In this document: piece by piece, positions 24,483 to 30,991 of the stretch | Numbering within the stretch: position 1 is the first letter of the stretch | How the letters are laid out: each line of letters starts with the position of its first letter | Assembly: GCA_030674915.1 (NCBI GenBank) | Contig: JASXSV010000030.1 | Coordinates: 1 to 30,991, forward strand | Length of the DNA: 30,991 bases | Reading direction: 5' to 3' | Source of the DNA: Candidatus Endonucleibacter bathymodioli | GTDB lineage: Bacteria; Pseudomonadota; Gammaproteobacteria; Pseudomonadales; Endozoicomonadaceae | The notes under the pieces: generated by a model | What the model was told of the DNA's origin: nothing | The model's database searches: none | What the model saw: the letters and a program-made list of their open reading frames with translations, nothing else | Made by a program: the position numbers and the translations under genes

Positions 24483-25109
24483 TCAAACGTCCTGAAAACG
24501 ATCTCCTTGGGATTTCTGCGCTAAAACCTTGATCTTGGATAGTTTAGCGTTCATAACGCTGGCTCGGTCCTGATCAGAGATATAGACCTGAATCTTATGA
24601 ATGTTCTTTTTGGTCTTAGGAATAAGTACTTTAGAAAACAGGTTAACCCTTTGTGAGGTGACTATGGTCGCTTTGTCTATCTCTTTATGACGTAGTTGAC
24701 GTACATTATGCTCAATGCCTAGACGAATCATCTGCTGTAGCAACTCTACCAGATAATCAACCCAATGAGGTTTGGCCAGATCGCTATATGGGGTGAGGGC
24801 TATTTCAATGATCTTAACCTGTGGAACCAAGGTGCCGACAATGTTTTCCTCGGTGAGCTGAACGTCTGTAACTTTTACGAGGTTTTCCACTGAAAAATCC
24901 TGTCGGGCTAGCATTGGTAACTGGCTTTTGACCAATTTCTCAACATCAACAAGCTGTTTGGTGGTTTGTGCCAGAGCTTTTTCAGCCTTTTTTCGCTCCA
25001 TCATTAACTGCTGTCTCTTAAGCTCAAGTGCTGGTAGATAGCGATTGTACGTCTTGAGACTGAGTTTCTCTTTATTTAATGAGCTTTTATTGAGTGCTAT
25101 CTTGGTCAT
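24483..25109 (-). CDS. atpD: V-type ATPase central-stalk subunit D
   Basis: A 208-residue rotor-shaft subunit. Two long helices (about 10-65 and 140-200) form the antiparallel coiled coil that turns inside the A3B3 head. It starts with the Lys/Leu-rich pattern LNKSSLNKEKLSLKTYNRYL and has RRL/KR-type pairs typical of the family (LELKRQQLMMERKKA). The C-terminal helix carries RVNLFSKVLIPKTKKNI, similar to the RvNAlE.v.iP motif of D subunits. It begins 11 bp after atpB and precedes atpI. Position and pattern together support the call. Confidence 0.92.
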   Translation of the reverse strand: MTKIALNKSSLNKEKLSLKTYNRYLPALELKRQQLMMERKKAEKALAQTTKQLVDVEKLVKSQLPMLARQDFSVENLVKVTDVQLTEENIVGTLVPQVKIIEIALTPYSDLAKPHWVDYLVELLQQMIRLGIEHNVRQLRHKEIDKATIVTSQRVNLFSKVLIPKTKKNIHKIQVYISDQDRASVMNAKLSKIKVLAQKSQGDRFQDV

Positions 25110-25120
25110 AGTGATTATGC

Positions 25121-26497
25121 CTAAAATGCTGCTTCAGTGGCTTTTTCAACCACCTGTTGCTCTTGGTCTGGCCAGTATTTTTCTAGGATGCTATGTTTCA
25201 TCATAGTTTCTTCTGGGGTAAAACATTCGGCCATGGTCACCCAGCACTGATCCAGAGCATCTTCTAGTGGCATGACCACATCAAGGGACATAAATCGTTC
25301 TTTAAAGAGCTTACCAAACTTAATGGTTTTTTTGTCATAGCTAGACAGCTCAAAAGCCATAGTCTGCTTTTGACTAGCGTTTACCGAGTCAGAGTAGAAG
25401 CGGATCATGGTGTTCATTAGGTGAGGGTGGTCTTCACGGGTTTCTTTACCAATAACCATCTGTTTTAGACGAGATAGTGAGCCAAATGGATCTATATGCC
25501 CGTCGTGCAGGTAGAATTGACCTTCTGTAATATAACCGGTGTTATCTGGTACGGGGTGGGTAATATCGTTGCCGGGCATGGTGGTAACGGACAGGATTGT
25601 CACGGAGCCAGCACTTTTGTAATCACAAGCTTTTTCGTATCTTCGAGCCAACTGGGAGTAGAGATCACCCATGTAGCCACGATTGGCGGGTATTTTATCC
25701 ATTGAGACACCGACTTCTTTCATAGCATCCGCATAGGAGGTCATGTCAGTTAACAGAACGAGGACTTTCTTTGACTCATTCACCGCAAAGTGTTCAGCCA
25801 CTGCCAGCGCCATATCTGGTGTTAGCAGACGTTCAACAGTAGGATCAGAAGCTTGGTTGATGAACATAATGGTACGAGCGGATACACCGGCTTCTTCAAA
25901 AGTGGTCCGGAAATAGTGGTAGTCATCAAAAATCAAGCCCATTCCTCCAAACACCACTATGTCAGCCTCGGCTTGAATGGCTATGCGAGCAAGGAATATA
26001 TTGTATGGTTCGCCAGCCACGGAGAAAATGGGAATTTTCTGAGATTCAACCAAGGTATTGAAGACATCAATCATGGGTACATTGGTTCGTACCATGCGTG
26101 ATGCCAGAACTCGGCGAACCGGGTTAACGGAGGGGCCATCAATCTCCACTTTATGGTCTTGTTCTAGCGACGGGCCTCCATCAATGGGCTTGCCTGCACC
26201 GTTAAAAATCCGACCCAAAATATTTGGAGAGTAAGTTGTCTTCATGGGCTGGCCAAGGAAGCATACGGATGCTCCAGTGGATAATCCCTTGGTTCCGGAA
26301 AACACCTGTAGTGAGACTTCATCGTGATCAATTTTGATGATCTGGGCCATGGAATAGGATTGCCCATCTTGCTCTATCGATGCTAGGTCACCATAGTTGG
26401 CTTGGGCGTTGCCTTCTGCCAAATTAGGTACGTGCACGCGAATTAGATCACCAATAATGCTGATAATATTCGTGTATCGCAATAGGCTCTGGGACAT
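25121..26497 (-). CDS. atpB: V-type ATPase regulatory subunit B
   Basis: The 458-residue non-catalytic partner of A in the V1 hexamer. It lacks a P-loop: the corresponding region reads KIPIFSVAGEPYNIFLARIA, as in B subunits. Other family segments are VFGGMGLIFDD, FINQASDPTVERLLTPDMAL, LLTDMTSYADAMKEV and PANRGYMGDLYSQLARRYE. It is the first gene of the - strand cluster, with a GAGGAG ribosome-binding site 5 bp before the ATG. A weak -35/-10 pair (TTGCGG and TCATAA, 16 bp apart) lies about 50-75 bp upstream. In standard Chlamydia-like operons atpA precedes it; here intergenic DNA does. Confidence 0.96.
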   Translation of the reverse strand: MSQSLLRYTNIISIIGDLIRVHVPNLAEGNAQANYGDLASIEQDGQSYSMAQIIKIDHDEVSLQVFSGTKGLSTGASVCFLGQPMKTTYSPNILGRIFNGAGKPIDGGPSLEQDHKVEIDGPSVNPVRRVLASRMVRTNVPMIDVFNTLVESQKIPIFSVAGEPYNIFLARIAIQAEADIVVFGGMGLIFDDYHYFRTTFEEAGVSARTIMFINQASDPTVERLLTPDMALAVAEHFAVNESKKVLVLLTDMTSYADAMKEVGVSMDKIPANRGYMGDLYSQLARRYEKACDYKSAGSVTILSVTTMPGNDITHPVPDNTGYITEGQFYLHDGHIDPFGSLSRLKQMVIGKETREDHPHLMNTMIRFYSDSVNASQKQTMAFELSSYDKKTIKFGKLFKERFMSLDVVMPLEDALDQCWVTMAECFTPEETMMKHSILEKYWPDQEQQVVEKATEAAF

Positions 26498-27090
26498 TAC
26501 GGCTCCTCTATACTGATTAAGAGAATAAAAATGAGAGGGTTATGAACTCAGGCGTTGCTTACCGCAAGGTGTTTGGATAATAGTCAAAAAAACCTTAGCT
26601 ATGTACGTGAGATGTCGTCTGCTTTGAGGGATGCTGATTCTCCTTGGAGGTGTGTGAGGTTATTGATGGCTTTCACTCATGCCACTAAAATCAACCACTA
26701 TCGCTCTTGGGATCATGAGGATTGCTTCCTTATTGTCTATTCACACTTTCAATGGTAACGATAATAGTTTCATTTTTACAAAAAAAACAAGCAAGAAGTC
26801 ACCTCAATATATAAAGCGTAGAAGACAGATGGTCAAGAAAAATAATCCATTAGCACCCACTCGACTCATCAAAACGAGAAACCAATATACCTATTCCCAT
26901 TGGATGTTTGGGTCGCCGGTAAACAAATGTCACCATGAGCCTGCGAGCATTGTAGTGGGTGATAGCAACATTGGAAGCTGGTATAAGTGCCACTAATAGG
27001 AATAAATCTCGTCTGACTGTACTTGTTTAGGGAGGTTTGTAACCTACACCATGCCCCACAATGTTTTGCATGTAGGGCGTTTCATTAATA
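26498..27090. other. Intergenic region upstream of atpB
   Basis: It holds the presumed atpB promoter region and repeat copy F, then about 320 bp in which no gene or family was recognised. An open frame at 26679-26996 crosses the repeat and has no protein signature. Confidence 0.5.
26657..26767 (+). repeat. Dispersed intergenic repeat, copy F
   Basis: It begins GAGGTTATTGATGGCTTTCAC (diverged start) and ends CACACTTTCAATGGTAACGA followed by TAATAG, matching copy C at its end and copy E at AATGGTAACG. It lies about 160 bp upstream of atpB, in + orientation like the others. Confidence 0.6.
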
Positions 27091-27172
27091 GAGACTTTTA
27101 TATGATTGTTCTTTTGCCAGTTGGTTGAGTTAAAAGCGTATCATTCGATCATTTATAAGCATAAACTCTCTC
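27091..27172 (+). mobile_element. MITE-like element, copy 3 (right end missing)
   Basis: It begins GAGACTTTTATATGATTGTTC and matches the complete MITE through CGATCATTTATAAGCATAAA and CTCTCTC. It stops at about 27172, where unrelated sequence (AAGAACCGCCCCCC) follows. About 55 bp of the right end are lost. Confidence 0.7.
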
Positions 27173-27317
27173 AAAGAACCGCCCCCCAATAAGCTTACAT
27201 CGTCACTTTAGCTGTGCTGTACTAGATCTGGCTCTTCACTAGCCCAGTAATCGGTGGGATTCTGCTAGATTATTGAGGTGATAGTGGATGCTTGGAGCTT
27301 TGTCGCCAATGGTGCAG

Positions 27318-27347
27318 ATATGCATTCCCACGCAGGAGCGTGGAAAC
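27318..27347. repeat. REP palindrome before the VOC gene
   Basis: ATGCATTCCCACGCAGGAGC followed by GTGGAAAC, a copy of the REP hairpin. It lies just upstream of the VOC ribosome-binding site (AGGA at 27354-27357), so it occupies the mRNA leader or separates the gene from its original promoter. The preceding 27285-27310 resembles the flank of the copy at 29334. Confidence 0.75.
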
Positions 27348-27364
27348 TAAAACTAGGAATGAAT

Positions 27365-27763
27365 ATGAATAACCCTTTTAAAGATCATGGATTATTTAGT
27401 TGGTCTGAGCTAATTACCACTGATTTTGACAGTTCATTTTTATTTTATAAAGAACTGTTTAATTGGAAGCTTAAAGAAGTTCCTGGGCGAGGTGACTCTC
27501 GTTATGCCCTTATTATTAATGAAAATTCATCTGAACCATTTGCTGGAATTTTATCTATGCCAAAAGCGCAAGAGGAACGAGGCATTCCGAATCACTGGCA
27601 AACGTACGTTACCGTTGATAATGTTGAAGAAACTATTACTAAAGCTAAAAACCTTGGTGCCCAAATAATATTATCGCCAATGCAAATAGAACGCGTTGGT
27701 ACTGTTGCTGTAATAAAAGATCCGCAAGGTGCAGTTGTGTCGATTGTAAAGTACCATCGATAA
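27365..27763 (+). CDS. VOC-family (glyoxalase/bleomycin-resistance fold) protein
   Basis: A 132-residue protein with two beta-alpha-beta-beta-beta units of the VOC superfamily: GLFSWSELITTDFDSSFLFY and KELFNWKLKEVPG in the first, and NHWQTYVTVDNVEETITKAK and IKDPQGAVVSIVKY in the second. Members include lyases, dioxygenases and antibiotic-binding proteins, so the activity is unknown. The frame extends to a GTG at 27278, but that would translate a REP palindrome; the ATG at 27365, 7 nt after AGGA, begins the typical NNPFKDHGLF family start. An attC-like site follows 5 bp after the stop, so it was probably an integron cassette. Confidence 0.85.
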   Translation: MNNPFKDHGLFSWSELITTDFDSSFLFYKELFNWKLKEVPGRGDSRYALIINENSSEPFAGILSMPKAQEERGIPNHWQTYVTVDNVEETITKAKNLGAQIILSPMQIERVGTVAVIKDPQGAVVSIVKYHR

Positions 27764-27768
27764 TTTAT

Positions 27769-27843
27769 CCACAACAAGTTTAAGAGTAAACACAGATATA
27801 TTGCTGTGTTTATTTCGTGCGCGCCTGTGTTAAATCGTTATGA
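27769..27843 (+). other. attC-like site 7 (right-hand group)
   Basis: The left core CCACAAC (27769-27775) and right core GTTATGA (27837-27843) are imperfect. The arms AAGTTTAA and TTAAAT pair with one extra base on the left, and a perfect 9-bp stem TAAACACAG/CTGTGTTTA encloses an 8-base loop. The size (75 bp) and position 5 bp after the stop fit an attC. Confidence 0.7.
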
Positions 27844-27853
27844 GTATTAATAC

Positions 27854-28333
27854 ATGGGATTATCAAAAAAGCAATGGATGTATGGAGGGGCAGTACTATT
27901 GGCGGCTGTATCAGCTATTATCGTATTTAGTGACGTGCCTAACTTTTTGGTTCCAATGCCATTACCAATCGTGCTTGTGGCATACCTTACTGTGCTTTTA
28001 TTTCCGTTCGTTACTCCTGCACTTTACCTGATGGTTCTAACGTTCTTATCTACATCTAAGCATTTTTCTAAAATTGTGTTGGGCTTAGTCGTTGTTATTG
28101 GTACGCTGAACATCCTTTACTTTAAAGGTTCTTGGGAGTATGGTATCAAGTATCAAGGGTCAGAGCACGCTAAGATTGTGGCCATTGAAAATATTGTGGG
28201 GTTTTGTGCAGCATTCATAATTGCGGTTATTGCTCTAGTAAAAGAGTATCGATCACTCACATATGCCGCAAACCTGTTGCTATTTGTGTTGTTATCTTGG
28301 TGTGCATTTCCATATTTGGGGGAACTTCCGTAG
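27854..28333 (+). CDS. Four-helix membrane protein of unknown function (cassette)
   Basis: A 159-residue hydrophobic protein with about five hydrophobic segments (near 11-26, 34-52, 53-67, 75-90 and 115-131, and a last one at 138-154), so an inner-membrane protein. No family was recognised. There is no obvious ribosome-binding site: the ATG lies 10 bp after the attC-like site 7, and translation may depend on the upstream mRNA. attC-like site 8 begins 7 bp after its stop. A start in a different frame at 27840 gives no sensible protein. Confidence 0.65.
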   Translation: MGLSKKQWMYGGAVLLAAVSAIIVFSDVPNFLVPMPLPIVLVAYLTVLLFPFVTPALYLMVLTFLSTSKHFSKIVLGLVVVIGTLNILYFKGSWEYGIKYQGSEHAKIVAIENIVGFCAAFIIAVIALVKEYRSLTYAANLLLFVLLSWCAFPYLGELP

Positions 28334-28340
28334 TGGCAAC

Positions 28341-28438
28341 TCATAACAAGTCAAAGTGCTCGTACTTGGTAAGGCTGTCAGCTTTTTTGTGCCAAAAAAA
28401 CCGCCAACTTTAGCAGTCAGGTGTTTGAGGCGTTATAT
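28341..28438 (+). other. attC-like site 8 (right-hand group)
   Basis: Cores TCATAAC (28341-28347) and GTTATAT (28432-28438). The arm TCAAAGTG pairs in part with GTGTTTGA, and an inner stem involves GGTTTTTTTGGCAC/GTGCC around 28388-28402. It is 98 bp long, in the same orientation as the other sites. Confidence 0.72.
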
Positions 28439-28456
28439 AACGAAAGAATCGAAACT

Positions 28457-28840
28457 ATGAAATCAAAATTAGAAATATATGCTCTATCAGTTTGCTTTGT
28501 CTCTGTTTTTTGCCTTGTTATTTCACTTGGTCTTGGTAGCTACGCTCTAGTAGAAATAAGTGCTCCAGAATTAACCATGAGCTCATATAATTACGATCAA
28601 TTTCAAAGTAACGAGGCTTATTGGTCTAAAAATACACCTTACTGCGGAAAAGGTTGTGAGGCAGTTGTAAAACCAGGAAAAGATGAATTAGCCAAACAAA
28701 GGATTGAAGCCTTTAAAATAGCAAAAAAAAGTGAAGCAAGAAGTGGTTTTCAGTCATTAATTAAATGCTCTTTATTCATTTTATTGTCTACATTAGCCCT
28801 TTTAATCCATTTCAAAATTGCCAAAAAGAGCAGAGAATAA
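28457..28840 (+). CDS. Two-helix membrane protein of unknown function
   Basis: A 127-residue protein. Hydrophobic segments at about 8-33 (LSVCFVSVFCLVISLGLGSYA) and 104-118 (LFILLSTLALLIHF) frame a polar region of about 65 residues with CGKGC, perhaps on the periplasmic side. No family was recognised. The frame opens at a GTG (28421) inside attC-like site 8, but the ATG at 28457, after GAAAGAATCG, gives a normal membrane-protein start. No attC follows it, so its cassette end may be lost. Confidence 0.65.
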   Translation: MKSKLEIYALSVCFVSVFCLVISLGLGSYALVEISAPELTMSSYNYDQFQSNEAYWSKNTPYCGKGCEAVVKPGKDELAKQRIEAFKIAKKSEARSGFQSLIKCSLFILLSTLALLIHFKIAKKSRE

Positions 28841-29463
28841 AGTGATACATGTCCAGTGTTCATAATTAGCTCCCACCATCGCTAGTATTGAGCTATGTTT
28901 AGGTTTTGTGTGTATACACTGCGGCCCACTAAATCCTATTTAATGGGCCTACTTAAAACTTACCAAGTTTCTTTCCCATTGCTACAGCACCTTAGCTCTT
29001 CATTGTGCTTCTATAATCATCAAGTATTGTTTGTTCTGAATCTATATATGTCTCTATTTTTTTCGCAAAGCGATGAATCGTCATTGACATGGGGTTGCTA
29101 GCTTTAAGATGTTTCTTCATCTGATTGGTAGTATCAAAAAAATCGGTAATATTTTTTTTACTAAACTAGACTATTGTGAAGTAGATATGATGAAAAAGGA
29201 AATTTATTGTATTAACTATAACAAAGTAAAACGGTTCTATGTTGGTAACTAATAGTATTGGCGTTATTCCAGCGTCAGAGATTGTTTGGGTGACAGGTTG
29301 TGGTTGGAGCTTGTAGCCAATGGTTAGGCTGACATGAATTCCAACGCAGGAGCATGGGAACGATGGAATTGCAAAATTATTTTAATAGGCTACTTTATAT
29401 ATTGAGTGGAATAACAAACAATAATCACTACATAGTAGTGTGATTAATAAGGCGGTTGTAGTA
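28841..29463. other. Intergenic region with a REP palindrome
   Basis: About 620 bp. A REP palindrome (TGAATTCCAACGCAGGAGCA then TGGGAACG) is at 29334-29363. On the - strand a 42-codon frame (28992-29120) begins MKKHLKASNPMSMTIHRFAK; it is not recognised and may be chance. An inverted pair around AGCTC lies near 28870-28895. The 80 bp before the Fic gene are AT-rich and may hold its promoter. Confidence 0.45.
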
Positions 29464-30669
29464 ATGATAAAAAAAATATTTATATTAATTACATTGTTAA
29501 GTGTATGTTTAAATGCTACCAGCGTGTTAGACATAGAAGTAGGCATAGGAAGAGAGTTGCATAAGGCTACAACTAAGATGCTTTTTGAAATTGATGACAA
29601 TCAAAGGTGTATGAAAAAATATACTAAAAAATGCATAATTTCATATATAAATATAATAAAAAATATTACAATAATTGATGTTCTTGAGGCTAATGATAAT
29701 ATTATTTATAAGGATATGTACTCAGAGACACAGATTAATAAATTATTCGAAATATCTAAAGAATGTAATAATATTGTTAAAAATTTACAAAAGGCGCAGT
29801 TAGTATTAGATGAAAATGATCTTACCAATAAATTCCCGGCTCACATGCTTTATCAATTATTTATAGATAAAGAAGACTGGGGGTTTAATGGTGGAATTTA
29901 CACCTATGAAGATGAACTAGGATATGCTAGCGCATTATTAACAGCTTGGTATGAAATGAAAAATATTTTATCAGGAGGACCAATAAACTTCCAGAAAATA
30001 AAAGAACTACATGGGATATGTACATCTAATGTGCTAGGTCACAAAGGTCAAAAATTATTATTTCCCAGATCAAATGTTTGCGTCGGTGCTGCACTTAATA
30101 GAAATTGTACAATCAAAGGCACAACTGAAATTTTATTACTTGCTAAATCTGCAAGGCTGCCAAGTATTCGTACATATTATAACAAATTAGATACTGATGG
30201 ACAATTTATTCCATCTGAATTCATACCTGAATTGTATCGGCAACTTGATGCTAATAATGAAATAAATAACCCAAGTGATACTGTGGTAATGCTTATTACT
30301 TATCACGATTTTACAAAAGATGAAATACGGCAAGATAGAATTAATATGGTAGAAGTATATTGTGGGAATTATGAGGTCAACTTACAAAAAATAAAAAATA
30401 ATACGGATCTTACAGAACAACAAAAACAAGATAAAATAATTGAGGCAACTGCTGAAGTATGCCGTAATATTCAATTCACTCATCCATTTCTAGATGGAAA
30501 TGCTAGAACAATTGGTTGTATTCTTCTTAATGGCCTGCTTATGAAACAGAACTTATCTCCTGCAATAATACCAGACGTAAATGTGTTTGATGCTTATGAT
30601 ATAGAAACACTGGTAGAAATCATTAAAGCTGGTCAGAAAACCTTTCAACAGCACCGAGTTCTAGAATAA
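29464..30669 (+). CDS. Exported Fic-domain protein with divergent motif
   Basis: A 401-residue protein with a signal peptide (IKKIFILITLLSVCLNA, residues 2-18), so it should leave the cytoplasm. The Fic motif is near the C-terminus: H340 in FTHPFLDGNARTIG. Canonical Fic enzymes have HxFx(D/E)GNGRxxR and transfer AMP or another phosphate-containing group to proteins. Here the histidine, Phe, Asp, Gly, Asn and first Arg are kept, but Gly becomes Ala and the last Arg becomes Gly, so activity or nucleotide choice may be altered. Residues 25-330 match nothing I recognise. The gene is AT-rich, stands alone and ends in a terminator. ATG 29464 is preferred over GTG 29440 because the signal peptide then starts directly. 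Secreted Fic proteins are often host-directed effectors; that role is inferred. Confidence 0.8.
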   Translation: MIKKIFILITLLSVCLNATSVLDIEVGIGRELHKATTKMLFEIDDNQRCMKKYTKKCIISYINIIKNITIIDVLEANDNIIYKDMYSETQINKLFEISKECNNIVKNLQKAQLVLDENDLTNKFPAHMLYQLFIDKEDWGFNGGIYTYEDELGYASALLTAWYEMKNILSGGPINFQKIKELHGICTSNVLGHKGQKLLFPRSNVCVGAALNRNCTIKGTTEILLLAKSARLPSIRTYYNKLDTDGQFIPSEFIPELYRQLDANNEINNPSDTVVMLITYHDFTKDEIRQDRINMVEVYCGNYEVNLQKIKNNTDLTEQQKQDKIIEATAEVCRNIQFTHPFLDGNARTIGCILLNGLLMKQNLSPAIIPDVNVFDAYDIETLVEIIKAGQKTFQQHRVLE

Positions 30670-30733
30670 GTTAATGTTTTTAAATAGGTTAAATTCTTTT
30701 TAAAGTATACTTTGTTTAATAAATCAAAGCACA

Positions 30734-30765
30734 GGTTGTTACTACAAGTAATAACCTTGTTTCTT
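30734..30765 (+). terminator. Rho-independent terminator after the Fic gene
   Basis: GGTTGTTACT (30734-30743) and AGTAATAACC (30747-30756) form a 10-bp stem with one G-T pair and a 3-base loop, followed by TTGTTTCTT. It lies 65 bp after the Fic stop codon. Confidence 0.75.
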
Positions 30766-30845
30766 ACAGACGTGTAAAAAACATAAAATAAGGTATATAT
30801 CACCCGTACAAACTTGATTGAGTGCAATGGGGTTAAAGTTTTGGC

Positions 30846-30991
30846 TTAACAAGGTAGGGCAATCTCACCAAGATGAATTCTCTTTGTCTTGACTTTATAT
30901 GCAATGCGTTGGCACACAACTAAACTTAGTCTCGCTATTAAACTGCGTACTCTGTAGCGCCCAATTTTGAAGCTTTCTTCCCGTAGTTTTC
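30846..30991 (-). pseudogene. Remnant of an IS3-family transposase (OrfB)
   Basis: On the - strand, entering from the right edge, the frame reads FKIGRYRVRSLIARLSLVV and then CQRIAYKVKTKRIHLGEIAL before a TAA at 30846-30848. This matches the N-terminal helical part of IS3-group OrfB proteins (GRYRVRRLM, then QR-YKVTTxxKH). The integrase core that should follow is absent, so this is a truncated copy. The upstream part lies outside the window. Confidence 0.65.

Noticed and set aside
28992..29120. A 42-codon - strand frame considered as an antitoxin gene
   Set aside because: No toxin partner, no recognised domain and no clear ribosome-binding site; it is noted only within the intergenic entry.

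Overview
The window comes from a gammaproteobacterium. ProS, GalE and SlyX are close to the E. coli proteins in length and motifs, and the two tRNAs match gammaproteobacterial tRNA-Val and tRNA-Asp. A predicted Na+-type V-ATPase, integron cassettes, a secreted Fic-domain protein, many small repeats and low coding density suggest a marine or host-associated lineage. An Endozoicomonas-like or other oceanospirillalean relative is only a guess from this gene mix.

Layout. Positions 1-5530 are gene-poor: the end of a mobile element, a 10-bp tandem repeat, tRNA-Val(TAC) and tRNA-Asp(GTC) behind one promoter, a membrane-anchored cold-shock-domain protein, a 7-bp tandem repeat and slyX. Positions 5532-9882 hold proS, a lytic transglycosylase overlapping its end, galE and a CatB-type acetyltransferase. 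An IS30-family element with its 3-bp target duplication lies at 10252-11334.

Positions 11.8-17.6 kb are the remains of a chromosomal integron. At least five attC sites separate small cassettes on the + strand (a secreted protein, a Gly-rich 70-aa protein, two NeuD/PglD-like acyltransferases, a MaoC dehydratase, a formyltransferase, and a broken acetyltransferase fused to a truncated marC). The N-terminal third of a decayed integrase gene (intI) lies on the - strand at 14890-15255, beside a plausible attI/cassette junction at 15389. Several cassette products (two NeuD-like acyltransferases, the formyltransferase, the broken hexapeptide acetyltransferase), with galE and catB nearby, would fit surface-sugar modification.

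Positions 18.1-26.5 kb (- strand) encode a V-type ATPase in the order B-D-I-K then E-DUF2764-A. This is a circular permutation of the E-DUF2764-A-B-D-I-K order I know from Chlamydia-type operons. The K-E junction contains a 138-bp miniature inverted-repeat element with a 5-bp target duplication, plus a copy of a dispersed intergenic repeat. The proteolipid subunit keeps the residues of the E. hirae Na+ site.

Positions 27.3-28.9 kb hold a second small group of cassette-like genes (VOC protein, two membrane proteins) with two attC-like sites. A secreted Fic-domain protein with a divergent catalytic motif and a terminator follow. The right edge has a remnant of an IS3-family transposase.

Three small-repeat families run through the window: a 110-150-bp intergenic repeat (six copies, all in + orientation), a MITE with GAGACCTTTGCACGA-type ends (two full-length copies, one truncated, and a matching element end at position 52), and REP/REPIN palindromes that often sit exactly where genes are cut.
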